Source: Trochalopteron elliotii (Eukaryota; Chordata; Aves; Passeriformes; Leiothrichidae). Taken from it: a stretch of 64,000 nucleotides of DNA. Shown one piece after another: positions 52,132 to 64,000 of the stretch (within the stretch, counting starts at the first letter, position 1; each line of letters opens with the position of its first letter). The stretch is taken from NCBI GenBank assembly GCA_024734555.1, contig JANPWX010000215.1, positions 2,822,385 through 2,886,384 of the forward strand, written 5' to 3'. Made by a program: the position numbers and the translations under genes. The notes beneath the pieces were generated by a model, which ran no database searches, had not been told where the DNA came from, and saw only the letters and a list, made by a program, of their open reading frames with translations.

Positions 52132-52260
52132 TTTTTTTTGTTTTTTTTTTTTGTTTTTTTTTTTTTTGTTTGTTTTTGTTTTGTTTTGTTTTCTTTTTTG
52201 TTTTTTGTTTTTTGTTTTTGTTTTGTTTTGTTTTTTTTGTTTTGTTTTTGTTTTTTTTGT
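52132..52260. repeat. T-rich (TTTTG)n low-complexity tract
   Basis: About 129 bases of T runs broken by single Gs. No retrocopy, polyadenylation signal or flanking duplication is visible beside it, so it is treated as an expanded simple repeat. The Phe/Lys-rich open frames across it are artefacts. Confidence 0.9.
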
Positions 52261-53284
52261 ATATTTCTGCTCCCTTAAAGCAATACAATTTTTCCTACAT
52301 GACAACAAGACAGGAAGAAACTTTCACAGAATGACTGAACTCAGTGTCTAGGGAAATACATGAGTGGCCCAAGCATGAGATTCCAAGTGCTAATTCCTAA
52401 GCCTGTTCTGTAACATTATGCTATGTACAGCCATTTTGTATGCTATAGGATTAGACAACCTGGCTGATATCCAGGAGAACACAAAGAGTCCAAAATAAAA
52501 CTGATTTTTTTAGATACCAACATGCTTCCAGAACCAGCTTCTAATGGCCTTCTGGTCATAAACCATAGGATCCTTAAGCTTTCTGGTGGTAAGATGAAGA
52601 CCTTTCTTTACACCCCACTTTGTCTTGAAAGTGACAGACAGGCTATGTACCAGAGGCTATCCCACGTTTATGCACACAGCCTGCTTCGTGTGTTCCAGAG
52701 GATGGATGGAGGCACACACCACCCAGCCAAGTGCCGGGATGGGGACTGAATGTACAGCTTGCAAAGACTTCCAGGTACAAAACGTCTTTCATTCCCTTCC
52801 TCCTGCCCATGGAAAAGAGACCATTCCGGGTATGGAACAAAACAAAGACAGGATAAGAGAGACCCTGTGATAATCCACATGCCTCAGAAAGGGACAAAAC
52901 TCAAGCAAGCTAATAAAATACCCATAGGATGTTCATTCTTCAGACAGTGGCTAGACTCACCTCAGCTGGAGCCAAAGCCATCCTTTTAAAACTGTCTGCC
53001 AGTTCCTAACCCAAACATCAGGTTGCTTCACCAGGGAACAAAAATCTGCTCTTATTAACAATTATCATGGTACTATACTTACCTGGAATTGGTGCCATAT
53101 GCAAATCATTCCATTACTGACCCTTTGAAAACAAGGTAAGAACCTGAAATCTCACTAAGCAAAGGGTTCAAAGGAAAGAAGTCATCAGCTCATGGTAGAA
53201 TTCTGCCTAAGAAGGAGTTTTGGGCTCCAGAAAAAAGAGCTCTACACGAGACCTCTCAGGTATGGACACTGAAAAAACCAAATT

Positions 53285-53390
53285 ACAAACAAACAAACAA
53301 ACAAACAAACATCCTCAAACAAACTGCCAAAAAAAACAAACCACCAACACCAATAACATAACACACCAAAACAAACAAACAAAAAAAAAG
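53285..53390. repeat. (CAAA)n and A/C-rich tract
   Basis: A perfect CAAA run at about 53285-53310, then a degenerate A/C-rich segment with a second CAAA cluster. Confidence 0.9.
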
Positions 53391-55720
53391 GAGATTTTGA
53401 AATTACTATTTAGCTCCATGCAGTCTAATTCTTCAGTGTAACAGAAAAATCTTGGGATGGACTGCATTTCTCAACCTGTGGGGTTGTTTCATAACTTTCC
53501 AATTTCTTAAAAATATTGAAAAAATATTAAATCAAAGGATTTTTTTCCCCTAGACATGTATCAAGGGGGGATTTGAGGAATTGGAGGAATATTCTGCAGC
53601 AGACTGTGACTTCTGACCTTAATCCAGCAGAAAATCCAGCAAGTCCATGAAGATGAACCTGGACACATCCAGTGTGAAAACAAGATCAAAGTCAGGGCTG
53701 GAGAGTTAGTTTCTTAATTAAGGCAATTTGAGTAAAAATAACGAAGGCGGAAGTCACATTTCCGCAAAAGCAATTTGGCAGAAGGGCTAGCCCTCTTCTT
53801 TATAGTACTTCAGATGAAAAAGGAAGATGCTATTAGTTGCTTTCTTTGTTAAGTGTTTGAATTGAAACCTTGGTGCCACTCGTTTACTATTTGCCAGTAG
53901 CGCTGAGTGAGTAATTCTCTGCCTGTAATTTCTTTGACTAAATTAGCCTCTTTTTCTTCTCATGGAATATCCATCAGCAGATCATGATTTTCTCATTTAA
54001 ACGTACTCAACAAATATGTCTGAATTTTACCCTGCAAACAGATTGCAAATATTTGAAATTCAAGCTGCATCATTTATTTAGGATTGGTAAATCAGGTCAC
54101 ACTGTTTGTTCTCTCTGGCTGAAATAGTGTGAGGAACACTATTTCCTGTGCACACAGTTGTGTGTCCCTCCTCAAAATCAGATTTCCATAACTGCTCATA
54201 GGAAACAAAAGTTACATTATTGCTTCTTTTTATGCCTTTCTGCTAAAAGTAAATATCAATTCATTGCTCTTTAACCAAGAAGCAAATTTGAGTGGACTCT
54301 GTGTGACTATGGGTAAAGAGAACTTCAATGATTACTTGTGGACATTTTTTTGTATTATTCATCCCATGTTTGTTTATTTACAAAAAATGAATTACATAAA
54401 AAAGGCCTTCAGTCCTTAAAACATCCTTACAAAAGATGGAAAAATACCAAAATAACAAAAAGAAAAAAATAAATATTTCCAGTATTCAAAGAGGGGAATG
54501 CTGAATCATACAGAAAATTTGGCAAAAGCAGAAAAACAGGAAAATCTGATCACTCCATTTTGCACCATTAATCAAAAAACACAATTTAACCAGCCAGGAA
54601 TAAGCTCCAATCTAGAGTTTTTGTTTTCTCTCCACAGAGCAACAGGATTCTGGTTAAGGAGGTTCCTCGTGGACCATAATTGCTATGATGTTTGCAAATG
54701 TTGGTATAATTTGGAAGTGTAAAATTATTGTCATGTGATGGTTCCATGGATTCAGCTAGTCCACTCTTGAATGGACAACAAGCAAAAAAAAATAAAAGAA
54801 CATTCCAAGATGTGGCCATTTATTTTTGCAGGGGTTTAGTTATCATAAATATAAGCATGCATTTTCTAAGAGTTTTGATAATTTAGAGAAAGATTTTCTC
54901 TGAGAGAACTAGGGAGGAAAGGAGTGATTGTACACAGATAGTGAATGGCATCATGGAAAAGCTCATAAATAAGTAAAATAAGCACAAACACACACAGGGC
55001 AGCTGTCCTAGTTCCCAGCTTCTCAGATGTCTCTTTCCCCCTTTACTCCTCCTGACCAAGGTCAACTCCTTGCTTTATCTTTAAAGGAGCTATTGCTTAG
55101 CCATCTTACAGATCAGCCCAACCAAGCTTTTAAATAAGCAAAGGCAAACTTCACCACTCTCCCTTATAGCCACGAGGGCAGACAGACCCTCCAGTAACTG
55201 TGTCAGGCACATAAAACCCATATAGAATACATACTTTTCAAAATCGCAGTCATCAAGAACATTCAATTTGCTTTACCAAAATGCTGACCTGATGTAGACT
55301 CCCACGATACAATACTATGCACTAAGGGTATGCATTTCAGCATCCTTCGCATTGAATTTCATGGGCCAAAAAAATGCTCAAGTAGAAAATTGGAGTTCTT
55401 AATTAGTTCTTAGGGACAAAATCTGTCCTGTCCCTCAGACAGGAGCAATCTTTGACTTGATGTCATTCAGGCTCTGTGCAGCTTAAGCCACTCATGCAGG
55501 CACAGTATCTTTCGTAAAAATTTGCTATTTAGCTGTTGACACATATTATATTTGAATACTGCCCCATTCTGAAGAACCAAAACTGTCCCAACTCCAGAAG
55601 CACCAACACAAATATTGAAAAAACCTCACCCTTATTCGGCACCAAAGCAATTATCTAAATGTAAGTACTTTAATGAGTAGTATCCCAAACAAGGGTTCAG
55701 AAGAACATAGAGGTTAATAA

Positions 55721-55741
55721 AAATAATAATAATAATAATAA
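55721..55741. repeat. (AAT)n microsatellite
   Basis: About seven AAT units. Confidence 0.9.
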
Positions 55742-55896
55742 CCATAATATTTTTGCAAGTTATCTGAATAGCACAGCTGTGTTCCTAAAATAAATCAATA
55801 AATAAATGCATTAAATGAAATGCCAGGTTTCTATCAGCCTATAATATTAAAAAAAAATCCACTGAACTGCAAATACACAGAAAGTTACAACGGAAC

Positions 55897-55981
55897 CATA
55901 TCTATATCTATCTATATATCAATACATCCATATCTATACCTATATATCTATATCTATCCATTTATATCTATATCTATCTAT
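55897..55981. repeat. (ATCTAT)n-like microsatellite
   Basis: Imperfect tatcta, tatata and tatcca units over about 85 bases. Confidence 0.9.
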
Positions 55982-58900
55982 GTCAGCATTTCTGGCTTTC
56001 ACATATTTTTGCATAATGATAGGGCTAATATAACGTAACAAATCCTAAACTGTTTTCACAAGGAATGAAAAAAAGATGTGTAAAAGTATGCTCTGTCTTG
56101 CTTCCTTCTGTTCACAATGTATCTAAATACAACAAATGGTGTTCTTGCTCTTTCTGTCTGTTTCTCAATCTGTTTGGAAAGTAGCCATCATTCTGCAGCC
56201 AACCATAATATTTGACACTTCCTGACATCATGAAAGCCACCATCTGTCTATCATTGAAGCCCTGTACTTTTTAAAGACTGCTTGGCTTGATCTTCAATGA
56301 AGATTCACTGTGAATGCACAGATCAGTTTAGATAGCAAACTGGGGAAGCCTGACAAAAAGACTGTGCAAAATTATGTGTTAGTTAGATTCAGACACAAAA
56401 CAAAACAAATAACAAGACCTTTTTGCAAATACCAAAGAAAAAGTCCAATTCACTTTCAGTTAGTCCAAGGTCCAAATTTATCATGGAAAGTTTGGAGCAT
56501 AAAACTGAATTCAGACAAAAAATAAAAATTATCCAAAGAGCAGTTTTCCTTCCTTCACCTAAGTACTGTTTTGGAAGATAAATATAGATACACTTCCAGT
56601 ATTTGCAAGAGGTATAAAATATAGAACATGCTATTCATTGGAAATCATCATGCAATTGTATATTTACATCCAAAAAACAGGTTTTCTATGGTTTTGCCAT
56701 AATCTATAAGTTTTAAAGACTCTTAAATACCAAAAAGATAGAAATCCTTTTTTTTTGTAAATATGTGCAAGAAGGAAAGCATAGGCTTTTTTTCCCCCAG
56801 GACATATCTTAACAGGGTAATTTATTCCCTGTGATATTTTAAGGTATGTGTTTCTACCATAATTTTTACACAAAACAATGGCTCAAGGTGTAACACCTCT
56901 CCTTGCTTTACTTAGAACAGATTTGGATGCAAACCTTTAGAAATCCGACCTGGAAAACCATGACCTTTGAATACCCCATGCTCTGTTTCCTTCGTCTAAA
57001 AATTAATTCAGGTGTCTCCACATGGCTACAGAGGCAGAATGCTCCACACAGCCTTCAAGTCTTCTATACCCCTACTGATCTACAGCTCCAACACAAACCA
57101 ATTCATGGATGGAGGGCCAAGGCCCTTGTCCCCTTTGGCTATCGACTCTCCTATCCTCCTCCACCAGTCTGCCCTCCCCTTTGCTGATGCTGAGAATGGA
57201 GATGAAGCATTTCCTGTGCTTTTCTCAGCATGGCAGCAGTAAATGTGGCTGCTCCTTCAGCAAACAATTCAGGTCAGGTGAGAGCACTGTGTACAAGCTG
57301 TGTGGCCCCCCCACAAGTGCCCTGCAACCTCAACCAGCCTCACCAGGGACAGTGAAGAAGCAGCATTCAACAGGCCAGAAAGTTGCTTGAGGTCTCTGAA
57401 AGAGCTTCTAAAAAAGAGCTGCAGTGCACTTCTCACCACTACTACCTCTGCAAAACATTGCTGCTAAGGTTGAAATTAATGGGCATGAGGGCATGAATGG
57501 AAAATGCCTTTCTTCTTCTTCAATGGTAATTACAATAATTATTATTTTCACTTTGGTAATTATCCCAGAGCTAGCCATAATAATTCCCAATGCAAAAATT
57601 GAAATTCAAGGAATTCATTCAAGGAATGCCTCAGACATTTTTTTAAAAGTAAGCCTGAGAACAGGGCCTTATACACGAACTTCATCCAAACCCTGTACAC
57701 AGAGAGCTTTCTCTTTACATGTTGCAGACTGTAGAGCAGACATAAAACTCAATCTGGATTTTTACCTTTCCTTTGTGAAACACATTGATTTGCTCAATAA
57801 AAGAGGTGTAACAGCGTTTATCTATCACTGAAATGCGAGAAAGAAAAGTAGCAGCCATTTGAATGGTGTCTTCACAGTAGAAAAAGGGGAGTGAAGAATA
57901 ACAATCTCTAGCTGACCATAGCAAAGTGGTAACAAAAGAGAATTTGTCCTTGGCACCTCTTTGTATGTCTTTGAGAATGTTACTGGATTCCAAATCAGCA
58001 GCACTGATCCAGGGCTCTGTTTTGGATACTCATGTCAATGACACCAAAATCAAAATGATCCATATCTTGTCTCTTCACTGAGTAAGCGGGAAAGGTGCCA
58101 ACTATTCCAAATACCAGTGTCAGATACTTTCAAAGATACCTTCATGCTCTAGCCTAGGGGTATCCAAGTACAAGGAAAACAGGGCAGGACTGCAATCCAG
58201 TAAAAAGAAAGGTGAAAAGGACCTAGAAACAACAAAGATAAATGTGACTAAGTAAGAAAGCAAATAAGTGATCTAGACACATACATAGTAAGTACCTTCA
58301 TCCTCTATACTTGCCTCATTTCTACTACAGATCAAAACCACATGTAGCTGTTTCTAAGTTTTTATGTACAAACCAAAAGTCAGATGTGATTGCATGTACT
58401 ACTTCCATTTACTATGGAGTGAAGACAAATGCATTTAAATATGGGTATTAAAGGTTTTAGAAGAGCAAGCTGCCTGAAAAAATTATGGATATTTGTTAAA
58501 TAAATAATAAATCATTTGAAACAGCTGGTCTGGTTAGAACAATGTTTTTCAATATCTATTACAAACCTCTTAGTCTGTTTTGGGTGCCCAAAACAAAGGC
58601 AGTCTAATCAGTATAAATTCAAGACTATTTTGCGCCAAAATTTGGGAGAACTAACAAAGTTGGTCAAAGCCAAGAACATCTAGGAAGAGAACAATACATG
58701 TTTTTGTTATGGCCTTTATCACCAACTTTTTTCACGTTGTTCTCTTATGGGCTCTTACCATGGGGGGACTGGAAACAACAAAAAAAGGAAAGCCAAACAA
58801 CCCCTGTTGCAAATAAGGATTTGAAGGTTGATGTACTCAGCCTTTGAATCCTGACGCAGTGAAAAAATACTGTCAGTTAGTAATGGATGCCATTCTTTCA

Positions 58901-59069
58901 TTTTAAAGGAATTTTAAAGAAAATTCAGAATATAGCTCTGCTGAAATCATGTTGCATGCCAGTAGTGATAGTGAACCTTCTTGTATAAAGTTCTATATCC
59001 TGCCTACTACCAGATGCAGCACAAGACTTTTCTGCTGGCATGTTTTTCAGATTAAATGAATAATTATAG

Positions 59070-59185
59070 AGAGGGATTGAATGGAAAGTCAGGAGATCTA
59101 GTTTAAATCCTACAGCTGCCATATATTTCTGCATGACCATGTGCTGAATGCTGAAAATCTCCTTCCATTCTCTCAGGCAGGGATG
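59070..59185 (+). mobile_element. MIR-like SINE fragment
   Basis: It shows 'gtcaggagatctagtttaaatcc' near 59089-59111, like the MIR phrase CAGGAGACCTGGGTTCNAATCC. 'cagctgcca' follows (known CTCTGCCAC), then 'tttctgcatgaccatgtg' (known TTGCTGTGTGACCTTGGG) and a diverged C/T-rich part ending 'ctctcag'. The order is right; identity is low. Confidence 0.6.
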
Positions 59186-62149
59186 CCGATATTTTCTTTT
59201 TCTCTCTTTCTTTGAATATCATGTTTCCTTAGAGTATAGAACACTCACAGCAAACACTCCTTTGCCTGTATCAAATAAATCATTGTATCCTTGGTAGGAT
59301 ATCTTATACACAGTTGTAAGATAAACAATCATGTTGCAGTTCCTAACTCAACATTCATAACCTGGGAAATGGTAGATAACTCCTGAGAAGATTAATTTGA
59401 ATGACAAAGCAGTGACTTGGGCTAGTCCTTTTAGGTGGAAAAGTGTTGTCTTTAATGTCTGTTACTACATCTCTTATTAGGAGCTGAAAAGATCTGTGAA
59501 ATGAAAATATACATCTACCACCATCTTCATTTATACTTAAAGTTTCAGCTCTAGAATTCTTTCCTGAATTCTGAGGGGGTAAAGAGAGTAAAGAGAGAAA
59601 TGAAAGAAGGAGGACTTGTTGAAATTTAAATTATTTCATGCTAATGTCTGAGTACCTTCTGGAGTTCATCCGGTCCCAAACAACTGCTTTTCAGTTCAGT
59701 CCTGCCATTCTACTTCACTGTGGTCAGACAATGAATCAATTCTTATGCTCTTTCTGCCCATTGTCTGTTTTTCTTCCTTTCTCTGTGTAATTAAACATGT
59801 GGAAGATACTTCTATTAGCTCCCTAGAATGGACCTAAAAGATAATCGACCTGATCCACAAAATGGTAAGGAAATGTTATGTATAACAGAGCTATCTTCAC
59901 TTTGCCTGGACATTCAGCAGGATCTGGAGATGCTGCCAGCCTGGTGCTTCAAAGGATCAGGCCCATAAAATGCTCAGTAGTCTGTATTTATGCAACAGAA
60001 GCTGTATACTGAGCTAGCTAATCTACTGTATTCCCCATGGAGGTATCCCAGCATCAGCTACGTTTGCTATCTCTATTCCTGTTTAAAGGTGTCAGCCTAA
60101 ATCCAAGCAGCTGTCAGCTACCTAGTGGGTTTGGCTCTTTTCTAGTAGTTAATTGTGCAGACACCATTGATTGGGAGTGTAGGCCAGTTGCACAGGTTCT
60201 GCTTTGCAGGAAAAAAAAAAGGAAGAAAGAGAGTAAAATACACCATTCATTATCTATAAGCCAGACATAACAAATATAACCTCACAGTTATTTGTAAAAT
60301 TAGCTAAGCATACATGCTTGATGTGCAGATTATTTTCCATATCTTGATTGTGCTATGGCCAAGATATGCTGCAGAAACAGAAATGAGATGTAAGCAGTTT
60401 CTTTTCAATCTTGTTTCTGATTTCAATTACTTTATTTTAAAATGTTCTGAGGAGACAAAAATCTTTCAGAGAAAACCAAATTCATAAGGTTTGCTGGCCA
60501 GAAAGGAATATTAGTATTACCTTTGTAAAACACAAGCCACTTCACCCTGTTAACTCTGTATCAATAGTGTGTTAATGTCTGATCATGGCAACCATTCCAT
60601 AAACATCTAATAATGTTCAAAGTCAGAAAATTGAAAGAATAGAACACCAAAGGAAAAGAAATCTAGACTTGTTTTGGAAACTTTCTAAGCAGATTTAAGC
60701 TTCCAGCAAGTTCCCATACTTTCATAATTTTCCCTGCTAGTGTAAATGTGTGAGACATATTCTCCTTTTTTACGTCATGAGTAAAGAATTTTATATGGAA
60801 ATAAGGGATCCCTCAGCATCTTTACTGAAGCTGTAACCAGTATAGCTTAACACACTAGCCATGTGGGGCTCTGCTTTCATATCCTGGCATAGGTTTGAGT
60901 GAAGGTTTAAGGTACTGAAATTTTAAGGGTGTTGTTCTGTTAATATGCAACTTTTCAGCATTTATTCTAAAAGCTGTACCATAAAAAAAAGTTCTTTCTT
61001 TTTCTTGCATTGCCTACTATAAAGTAAGTATGTACAGACATGTATGTATCTATGTGCAAACTAAATCCTAACTTAAAATGTTCAGCCATGAAGAATCACA
61101 ACATTTATTGCTTTCATAATGAAAAGTATAACATATACATTTGACAAAAATTCATTGCAAAGCAGTGCATGCCCCTTCAAAATCAGTGACTCTCTGTGGG
61201 ATGTCACTCTTGTCTCAGCAGTGACTGACTGAGTAGTTAAATGCACCTGACGTGCTTTGGGGACTTGAATTCAATAACACTGAAATGGATAAGGCAATGA
61301 TCTGGATGGTGACTTGAAGAATGATGGATTTGTTAAATAGATCAAGCTCAGCTACAAGATTCATCTAACTCTTCCTCCCCTCAGTTTTACAAGTGCTGAC
61401 TTCCCTAATTTTTCTTCTCCAGTGACCCTTAACATGTTCAGACGTGATGCCTCCAGCAGGGCCTTAACCTGTATAATTTTCCACTACCATTACCTACAGG
61501 TTTTCCACAGAAGGGTATTTCTGATACAGATTTATCAATATCCAGGCATCAGTACCAGAGCAGGGTGTTTGCTTCTAGAAAGATTCAGAGGACTTTCCAC
61601 GTTCAAAAATTTTAGTAAACTGAAATTTTCTATCCTTAAAAGCTGACTAAGCCAAAAGAAAAAGGTGAAACAAGCTTAAAGGATCTGAGAATCCTATTCC
61701 TCCCCCATCCCCGTTCTTTTTAATTTCCCCTGGAGAGGAATATGACATTTGTTTTGGTACACACAGAATCTTTTTGAAAATCTGACTGATTGCATATTGA
61801 GCTTTGTGTGCAACCACTTTGATTTGAAAGAAACTGCGTTTTCCAAAATAAAGCAAGGAGCGCTGAGAAGGGAGAGACACAGCTGCATGAAGCTCCATGT
61901 CCCAGCAGTGGGTGTGTCAGGTCCCCCCCACTCCTCCAGATGCTTGTTGCTTAGCTTCTGTGTTTTCAGCACAACTTTGGGGGAGGTTCTATCTCATGGT
62001 TTCTGACTCTGCCTAGCAACATTTTTAAGGGTTTTTTTTCTGTCTAGAATTTTGTCTGTGAATCATTTCAAAGATCATATTTCTGGTGATACACGCTATC
62101 AGGCAGAATTAGCAAAATTTTGCCTGATGCAGGCATACAATATTTGAGC
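59186..62149. other. Non-coding interval, nothing recognised
   Basis: No repeat family and no splice-supported exon was recognised. A stretch at about 60010-60180 has an E-box (CAGCTG) and SOX-like ATTGAT/ACCATTG motifs, which alone proves nothing. Confidence 0.4.
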
Positions 62150-62412
62150 TAGTTTGTGGTATCAGGAAGAACATCCACAAAGAAAGTGCCACTTTTTGTA
62201 TTGTCTTAACTCTTCTTTTCAATCTATAGACAATTGGCACCTAGGCCTCTTGAGAACGGCGCCCCACCTTTGTGGTGGGCACAGTGCCACCCTAGCAGAT
62301 GGTCATGAGTGTTGGCATGCTGAGAATCAGTATGTGCATCACGTTTGAGTACAGTAGGTCAGCCTCCCATCCAAGTATGTGGGAATGAGAGTGTCTGTGC
62401 TGAGCTTCTGTG
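62150..62412 (-). mobile_element. 5S-rRNA-headed SINE fossil (Deu/AmnSINE-like)
   Basis: On the - strand the element starts with 5S rRNA sequence: cagaagctcagca (known CGGAAGCTAAGCA), then, with about three extra bases of spacing, tacttggatgggaggctgacc (the 5S box C region, known TACTTGGATGGGAGACCGCC). Downstream it carries ggtggcactgtgcc, then ggggcgccgt, then gtggcactttctttg. This resembles the body of vertebrate 5S-headed SINEs, remembered as GGTGGCACTCTTCC, then GGGCGCCGTCTTTCGGATGAG, then ATGGCACTTTTCG. The order is conserved, so the match is not a single chance block. It could be AmnSINE1 or another SINE3/Deu-type family; the exact family is not resolved. Base composition is more GC-rich than the surroundings. 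Confidence 0.65.
62357..62410 (-). pseudogene. 5S rRNA-derived segment within the SINE head
   Basis: The - strand holds a 14-base exact match to the 5S internal promoter region (tacttggatgggag) and an 11-of-13 match (cagaagctcagca) upstream, at nearly correct spacing. The 5' third and 3' end of 5S are not recognisable, so it is a remnant and not a functional gene. Confidence 0.6.
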
Positions 62413-63944
62413 CCAATGGTTAAAGGAATACAGCAGCATTAAGCCAGCTGAAGAAGAAGATTAATTTTTTTCAAAATTAAGTCATGTTCTCTACAGCTAT
62501 TTGGGATCAGCATTTCTGCTGTAGGTCTCTGGTTGCTGGATCATTGAGAGAAGGCAGAATGCATGTATGCATACATGCACATAGATGCCCAGCCAGGGAG
62601 ACACCTTCTTGTTTCAACAAAGATGTTTTTTTGCCCTATTTGGTACCCCTGCTGAATGGCTCATCTAGGTACAAAAGCCAGATCCATAGAAGCCAGCATA
62701 TAATTTGAGCTCAATAGACCCCTAAGAGCACTAGAGTATTTGGCACAAAATTTGCAATGGAGCCCTTGAAGGACCTTTGCCATCCTGGAACCAATGGAGT
62801 CTAATTTTGTTTCAGTAATGAAAAAAGGCACCTTGCTGACACAACAGAATGGACTTGTTCAAGCCCCTTTTTTCAATCACCTTTACAAAGTTACTGATAA
62901 CAGTAGGCATGTTTTCTTCACTATCTTCTACCAGAATTGTAAAAATTCTTCACAAGTAGTATGGAGGCTCAGGGCATTTAGACTGAATTGTCTTATCACA
63001 ACCTCTTTTAGTGTAAAATGTGGTAGGAAATAAGACTGCCATTGTCTGTCAATGGCTTCTCTAGCACAGGGCATATACTAAGAGCAAGCCAGGAGCATCT
63101 GCTTCTCTAGAGAGATGATGACCACTCAAACTTATTGATGTTCCTTGGTCTTATGCATTTGGAAATACACCACAAGACACACTGCAATTCATCAAATTTT
63201 TTCCTCATGTCACTGAATATTCTGTTTGTGTTTCCAAATGTCACTCTTATCGGAAATGTAGTTTAGTCCATACTGAATAGATATGTCTGTTGTCATCAAT
63301 TTTAAGTAGACATATTGAAGAGATTTTTTTTCTGGAGAGTGAACAAAACCACCTATTTTTTAACCTAATTTATAATCATTGTATGATATTTTAAAATTAG
63401 CTTTATAATGCCATTGGGAAGAATAATTATGAAACTTTTTCACTACCCTACTAGTTCTCGAGAAAAAGAGAGACTGACTATAATGAATAAGTGATCAATT
63501 GACATGGGAGAGCCAGAGTTAAAGTTCAGACTTTACCTCACTTGAAATTATTTGAATTATTAAAAATAATCATTAACATCATCAGCTGAAATCAAATAAA
63601 GGACTCAAGTCCACTTCCAATATCTGAACTCCATGAACTTGTCCCCTGGAGGAAGCTCTGTTAATGAAAATTACCAAAATATTTTAGATTCGGAAGAAGT
63701 ATATTCTTGATTAAAGCCAACAATAATCAGGTTTTATAACAGTATGCCAATTCCATCTTACATAGGTAAATCAGTCCTTGTCCTTGTATCATCAAAAAAC
63801 TACCAAACTTTCATGGCACCATTCTCAAAGCTACCCATGAGGGTTCAGGAACTAGATTACCTTAGATTACCTAAATTGCTCTCATCTTAATTTAAAAAAT
63901 TTACCCTATATTCCCAAATTACCAATAATAGCTAGATAGGGCTC
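62413..63944. other. Non-coding stretch, nothing recognised
   Basis: I see no exon or repeat family; the short open frames (for example 62484-62708 and 62794-63033) have no recognisable domain. Confidence 0.4.
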
Positions 63945-64000
63945 AGAATCACAGAATCATCAAGGTTAGAGATCTTAAAAGTCATCCAGTCTAACCTTCA
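63945..64000 (-). mobile_element. CR1 LINE 3' end, cut by window edge
   Basis: It begins 'agaatcacagaatcat' (the octamer tail in reverse), then 'caaggttagagatct' and 'catccagtctaacc', the reverse complement of the CR1 3' end. It looks younger than the other copies here because the two octamers are intact. The rest lies beyond the window. Confidence 0.92.

Larger units (their letters stand above)
51966..59069. other. Non-coding interval with simple repeats
   Basis: It holds several microsatellites (listed separately), a splice-bounded open segment on the - strand at 53083-53143 and one on the + strand at 57229-57277 (see findings), and a candidate conserved stretch at 53700-54100. The long frame at 57424-57831 (135 codons) has no recognisable domain. 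A short hairpin, gaaatagtgt / acactatttc, lies at 54121-54145. Confidence 0.4.

Noticed and set aside
52047..52351. Phe-rich and Lys-rich open frames
   Set aside because: Products of the T-rich simple repeat; not genes.
55820..56038. Tyr/Ile/Ser-repeat frame
   Set aside because: Translation of the ATCTAT-type microsatellite.
57424..57831. 135-codon open frame on the + strand
   Set aside because: An Ile-rich stretch from an ATT-rich segment and no recognisable domain; no splice or promoter support.
1..64000. CRISPR array, operon or phage-like system
   Set aside because: No spaced direct repeats, no dense coding and clear vertebrate repeats throughout; the sequence is not prokaryotic.

Overview
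This is AT-rich vertebrate nuclear DNA with no bacterial-style gene organisation: no operons, no dense ORFs, no tRNA or rRNA operon. A bird is the best fit. Several CR1 LINE copies end in the 8-bp tandem ATTCTRTG-type tail, some older MIR-like SINE relics are present, and there are two solo retroviral LTRs of one family. Overall repeat density is low. A crocodilian or turtle cannot be excluded from sequence alone.

The coding content I can support is one split gene on the + strand between 33.4 and 40.8 kb. Five candidate exons (33411-33597, 35610-35697, 38090-38238, 38943-38991, 40637-40768) share one continuous reading frame across four introns, giving about 200 codons and a stop. The first exon encodes a coiled coil; the middle is Ser/Gln/Pro-rich; the last is basic and helical. 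I do not recognise the protein. Exons A and C are the most convincing, B is supported by phase and a strong acceptor, and D/E are provisional because the D donor is weak. Upstream exons were not located. A CR1 copy sits in the intron after exon C.

Mobile elements: CR1 3' ends at 2.1-2.8 kb (+), 8.84-8.94 kb (-), 38.26-38.76 kb (+) and 63.95 kb to the window end (-). A much older CR1-like reverse-transcriptase relic lies on the - strand at 51.5-51.97 kb, just past an LTR. MIR-like relics are at 2.9-3.0 (+), 45.2-45.4 (-) and 59.07-59.18 kb (+). A 5S-rRNA-headed SINE fossil is on the - strand at 62.15-62.41 kb. Two solo LTRs (42579-43196 and 50639-51269, both +) each have their own perfect 6-bp target duplication, so they are independent insertions and not the ends of one provirus.

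The rest is intronic or intergenic DNA with microsatellites, a striking 51-bp-arm inverted repeat at 22.27-22.39 kb, a smaller pre-miRNA-sized hairpin at 37.55 kb, several isolated splice-bounded open segments that might be exons, and some homeodomain-site-rich stretches that look like candidate conserved non-coding elements.
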